In this document: in pieces, positions 61,505 through 64,000 of the stretch
Numbering within the stretch: position 1 is the first letter of the stretch
Layout: each line of letters opens with the position of its first letter
From: Pantoea anthophila
GTDB taxonomy: Bacteria; Pseudomonadota; Gammaproteobacteria; Enterobacterales; Enterobacteriaceae
Direction of reading: 5' to 3'
Assembly (NCBI RefSeq): GCF_006494375.1
Contig: NZ_VHIZ01000017.1
Span: 62,001-126,000, forward strand
Length of the DNA: 64,000 bases
Made by a program: the position numbers and the translations under genes
Notes under the pieces: generated by a model
Told to the model about the DNA's origin: nothing
Database searches by the model: none
The model's input: only the letters and a program-made list of their open reading frames with translations

Positions 61505-61685
61505 GCTGCGATTTACCGTTTCGCTATATCTGCGTAAACTTTCTTAAGTGGGTTAAATTAACATCCGGTGGTTACCGCACAGAGTGGTAAATTTCGCCCC
61601 CTTTTCCCGCCTGAATGCTGAAATAACCGCCATGTTAATTTATCACCGTAATTAAGCAGGCGGTTAGAGTGGCTTCAGAAAAGTC
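61505..61685. repeat. gap after micF with a long inverted repeat, possible terminator of the secretion operon
   Basis: TAACCGCC (61624-61631) pairs with GGCGGTTA (61659-61666), and inside it TTAATT pairs with AATTAA, giving a two-part stem. On the minus strand it follows the HlyD-type gene by about 20 bases and could end that operon, though no T tract is adjacent. I see no gene in this stretch. Confidence 0.45.
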
Positions 61686-62855
61686 TCAGCGCTCCCGCAG
61701 CGATTCTTTGACTTTATTCAGGGGCTTAATCAGATAATCCATCACCGATTTCTGACCGGTTTTGATCTCCACGTTGGCCACCATACCGGGCACAATCGGG
61801 AATTTTCGCCCGGCCCGGTTGGTCAGCTCCGCTTTCCGGGTGCGCACGTAGACCCGGTAGTAATATTGATCGCGTTTTACCTCATCCTGCAGGGTGTCCG
61901 GCGAGACCGTCTCGACTTCACCCGGCAGGTCGCCATAGATAGAGGAGTCGTAGGCCGTCACCTTGACAATGGCTGCCAGGCCAGGCCGGATCCAGGCGAT
62001 ATCGCGCGGGTTGATGCGCGTTTCAATCAGCAGTTGATCCTCCAGCGGAACGATCTCCATCAGTTTGCCACCCGGCTCCAGCACACCCCCCACCGTCGTA
62101 ACCTGAATATCTTTGACGATGCCGCGCACCGGCGAGTAGAGCGTGGCGCGGGTCAGCTGATCCTCTTTGCCCGCGGCCACCTGCAGTTGCGCATCCAGTT
62201 CCGCATTGTTTTTCACCTGCTCTTCGTGCGCACGAACCAGATAGTCATTGCGCGCCTCATCGATTTTGCCGCGCAGATCGCTGACCTGACGGCGCAGACG
62301 AATCACCTCCACCTGCCCGGCCGCGCCTTTGGCCACCAGCGGCTCCGTCAGCCGCAGCTCATCCTGCACCAGCCGCAGCGACTGCTGCAGATTGCTGATC
62401 GTTTCGGTGAGGTTGCGACGTCGCGACTCATAGAGCTGGCGTTCCCGCGTCACCAGCTGCGGCTCTTTAAGGGTCTCTGCGCTGAAGGTCAGCGGCGTGC
62501 CGGAGAGCTCCGCCTCCAGCCGCTCGGCAGAGGCGCGCAGCGTGCGCACCTTCGCCTGCGCCTCGCCGAAGTTCGACTGAAAGCGCGTAGGATCGAGCGT
62601 TGCCAGCACCTGCCCTTTCTCAACGATGTCACCCTCATGAACGTTAAGCTGCTTGACGATGCCCCCATCCAGGCTGTCGATCACCTGTGCGCGGCTGGAG
62701 GGGGTGACTTTGCCGGTGCCGACCGTGACCTCATCCAGAATGGCGAAGTGCGCCCAGATGAGAAAAAGGGCCAGCGCGGCGGTGCAGAGCCAGATAATCG
62801 CCGAAGTGCGGCGCTCATGGCGGGCAAGATCTTTATCAACAATCACCAGGCTCAT
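61686..62855 (-). CDS. HlyD-family type I secretion periplasmic adaptor
   Basis: A 389-residue membrane-fusion protein with one N-terminal span (about 20-38), the first lipoyl half VTPSSRAQVIDSLDGGIVKQ (about 50-69), a long coiled coil (about 90-230) and a second half with the HlyD motifs SPVRGIVKDIQV and GGVLEPGGKLMEIVP (about 256-270). It bridges the inner-membrane ATPase to a TolC-type channel. Its start overlaps the upstream ATPase stop by four bases. The cargo, perhaps a large repeat adhesin, would lie outside the window. Confidence 0.93.
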   Translation of the reverse strand: MSLVIVDKDLARHERRTSAIIWLCTAALALFLIWAHFAILDEVTVGTGKVTPSSRAQVIDSLDGGIVKQLNVHEGDIVEKGQVLATLDPTRFQSNFGEAQAKVRTLRASAERLEAELSGTPLTFSAETLKEPQLVTRERQLYESRRRNLTETISNLQQSLRLVQDELRLTEPLVAKGAAGQVEVIRLRRQVSDLRGKIDEARNDYLVRAHEEQVKNNAELDAQLQVAAGKEDQLTRATLYSPVRGIVKDIQVTTVGGVLEPGGKLMEIVPLEDQLLIETRINPRDIAWIRPGLAAIVKVTAYDSSIYGDLPGEVETVSPDTLQDEVKRDQYYYRVYVRTRKAELTNRAGRKFPIVPGMVANVEIKTGQKSVMDYLIKPLNKVKESLRER

Positions 62856-64000
62856 GCGGCACCTCCTTTACCGGGCGCCGTTGGCGTCGCGCGGCGCAGA
62901 ATGTCGTCGCGCGGGCCATCGGCCACAATCCGTCCGTTATCCATGACGACAATACGATCGACCATTTTCAGCAGCGCCGGACGGTGAGTCACCAGCACCA
63001 GCGTTCGCCCGCTGATCCAGCCCTGCAGCTGCCGGATCACCTGCTCCTCCAGCTGTTCATCCATCGCCGCGGTGGGCTCATCCAGCAACACCACCTGCGG
63101 CTGACGCAGGATCATCCGGCTCAGCATCACCATCTGTCTCTGTCCGCCCGACAGTCCGCGTCCCCCCTCATTGATAATGCGATCCAGGCTGGCGGCATCC
63201 TGCTGCACCAGCGACAGCGCGCCGCTGATGCGCAGCGCCTGCAGCATCTCCTGCTCACTGGCGTGGGGATTGCCCAGCATCAGGTTCTGCCGCAGCGTGC
63301 CAAAGAAGAGGCGGGAGTCGTGTGACAGCCAGCCGAGCTGACGGCGCAGGTCGACGGGATCGATGCGTTCGATGTCGACGCCATCCACAATCACCTTGCC
63401 CTGGGTCGCCAGTGCCTGACCCGCCAGGATCTTCAGCAGCGTCGACTTTCCGGCCCCCACCTTGCCGAGGATCGCCACCTTCTCGCCCGGCTTGATCTGC
63501 AGCTGCTGCACGCTGAGCACCGTTTTTTCATTCTCTTCGTCATAGCTGTAGTGCACGTTGCGCAGATCGTAATGGCCGGTCAGCGTCGGACAGTGCGCCA
63601 GCGTGCTGGCTTCCGGTTGATCCAGCGGCTTCTTCAGCAGCTCATCCAGCCCTTTCATCGCCATTTTGGCGTGCTGCCAGCGTGAGAAGACCATCGTCAG
63701 CTGCATCAGCGGGGCGATGGTCCGTGAGGAGAGCAGACTACAGGCGACCAGGGTCCCGGTGGTAATTTGCGAATCGAGCACCAGGTAGACGCCAAAGACC
63801 AGCATGCCCGCGTAGGTGAGCTGCTGCACGGTCGCCGCCCAGCCGGTCAGACGCGCGCCCCAGAGGCGCTGCTGATTGCTGATTGAAGCGCTGACTTCAT
63901 GCGTCTGTTCCCACTGGCGCTGAAAATAGGGCTCGGCCTGCAGAGCCTTGATATCCTCAATGCCTTCGATGGTCTCCACCAGCACCGCGTTGCGCAGCGC
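62852..64000 (-). CDS. Type I secretion ABC permease/ATPase, LapB-like (N-terminus outside window)
   Basis: The last 382 codons of a fused membrane-ATPase exporter that runs off the right edge. It has the final membrane helices (VFGVYLVLDSQITTGTLVAC), Walker A LGKVGAGKST, signature LSGGQRQM, Walker B VVLLDEPTAAMD and the switch VTHRP. The family exports RTX toxins and giant biofilm adhesins. The missing N-terminus probably carries a peptidase-like domain. It lies where rcsD follows micF in E. coli, so the operon is inserted in this lineage. Confidence 0.92.
   Translation of the reverse strand, partial: ALRNAVLVETIEGIEDIKALQAEPYFQRQWEQTHEVSASISNQQRLWGARLTGWAATVQQLTYAGMLVFGVYLVLDSQITTGTLVACSLLSSRTIAPLMQLTMVFSRWQHAKMAMKGLDELLKKPLDQPEASTLAHCPTLTGHYDLRNVHYSYDEENEKTVLSVQQLQIKPGEKVAILGKVGAGKSTLLKILAGQALATQGKVIVDGVDIERIDPVDLRRQLGWLSHDSRLFFGTLRQNLMLGNPHASEQEMLQALRISGALSLVQQDAASLDRIINEGGRGLSGGQRQMVMLSRMILRQPQVVLLDEPTAAMDEQLEEQVIRQLQGWISGRTLVLVTHRPALLKMVDRIVVMDNGRIVADGPRDDILRRATPTAPGKGGAA

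Noticed and set aside
61866..62987. 373-codon plus-strand frame opposite the HlyD adaptor
   Set aside because: Shadow of a gene with full HlyD-family architecture.

Overview
The window is a 64 kb stretch of chromosome from a GC-rich enterobacterium, most likely Erwiniaceae and most likely Pantoea or a close relative. This rests on protein similarity and gene order recalled from memory, not on a search. Long blocks follow the E. coli K-12 order (mrp-metG, yohJK-cdd, sanA-mglCAB-galS-yeiB-folE, lysP-yeiE-yeiH-nfo, fruAKB-yeiW-yeiP-yeiR-lpxT-mepS-pdeN-yejABEFG-bcr-rsuA-radD-rplY-yejKLM-proL, yojI-alkB-apbE-ompC-micF). Several E. coli neighbours are missing and a few genes are interposed: maeA, an MFS transporter with a LysR gene, frmA, a Fur-boxed FecCD/FecE pair, a DUF1232 gene, an EntD-type phosphopantetheinyl transferase and a type I secretion operon.

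Layout. 1-146: end of an AEC-family permease. 0.2-4.2 kb: AhpCF peroxidase, a GNAT acetyltransferase and the Fe-S carrier Mrp. 4.4-10.7 kb: metG, yohJK, cdd and malic enzyme. 10.8-19.0 kb: sanA, a tandem intergenic repeat, the galactose ABC operon with its repressor GalS, then yeiB and folE. 19.2-25.3 kb: MFS/LysR pair, formaldehyde detoxification (frmA-fghA) and an iron-type ABC permease/ATPase. 25.6-34.4 kb: lysP, yeiE, a DUF1232 protein, yeiH, nfo and the fructose PTS operon. 34.7-54.3 kb: backbone genes from yeiW to yejM and tRNA-Pro(GGG), including the YejABEF peptide importer. 54.4-59.95 kb: small proteins, the EntD-like transferase, the YojI exporter, AlkB and ApbE. 60-64 kb: OmpC-type porin, the divergent sRNA MicF, and a type I secretion adaptor and ATPase that run off the right edge.

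Regulation is unusually readable. There are two identical GalR/GalS operators, one covering the galS stop codon, each with a CRP site placed for a class II promoter. There are two Cra boxes before fruB, a perfect 7-1-7 Fur box before the FecCD permease, a near-perfect Zur-type palindrome before the zinc GTPase gene yeiR, and an OxyR-like array before ahpC. Upstream of cdd is a TGCGA-N6-TCGCA palindrome. Intrinsic terminators sit inside the ahpC-ahpF and mglB-mglA operons, after the gene whose product is needed in excess.

I see no CRISPR array, prophage, transposase, or restriction or toxin-antitoxin module. The parts least explained by known genes are a dispersed palindromic repeat family (tandem at 11.7-12.0 kb, single copy at 25.5 kb), a separate degenerate palindromic repeat at 8.8 kb, and three or four very small ORFs with good ribosome sites near proL and ompC.
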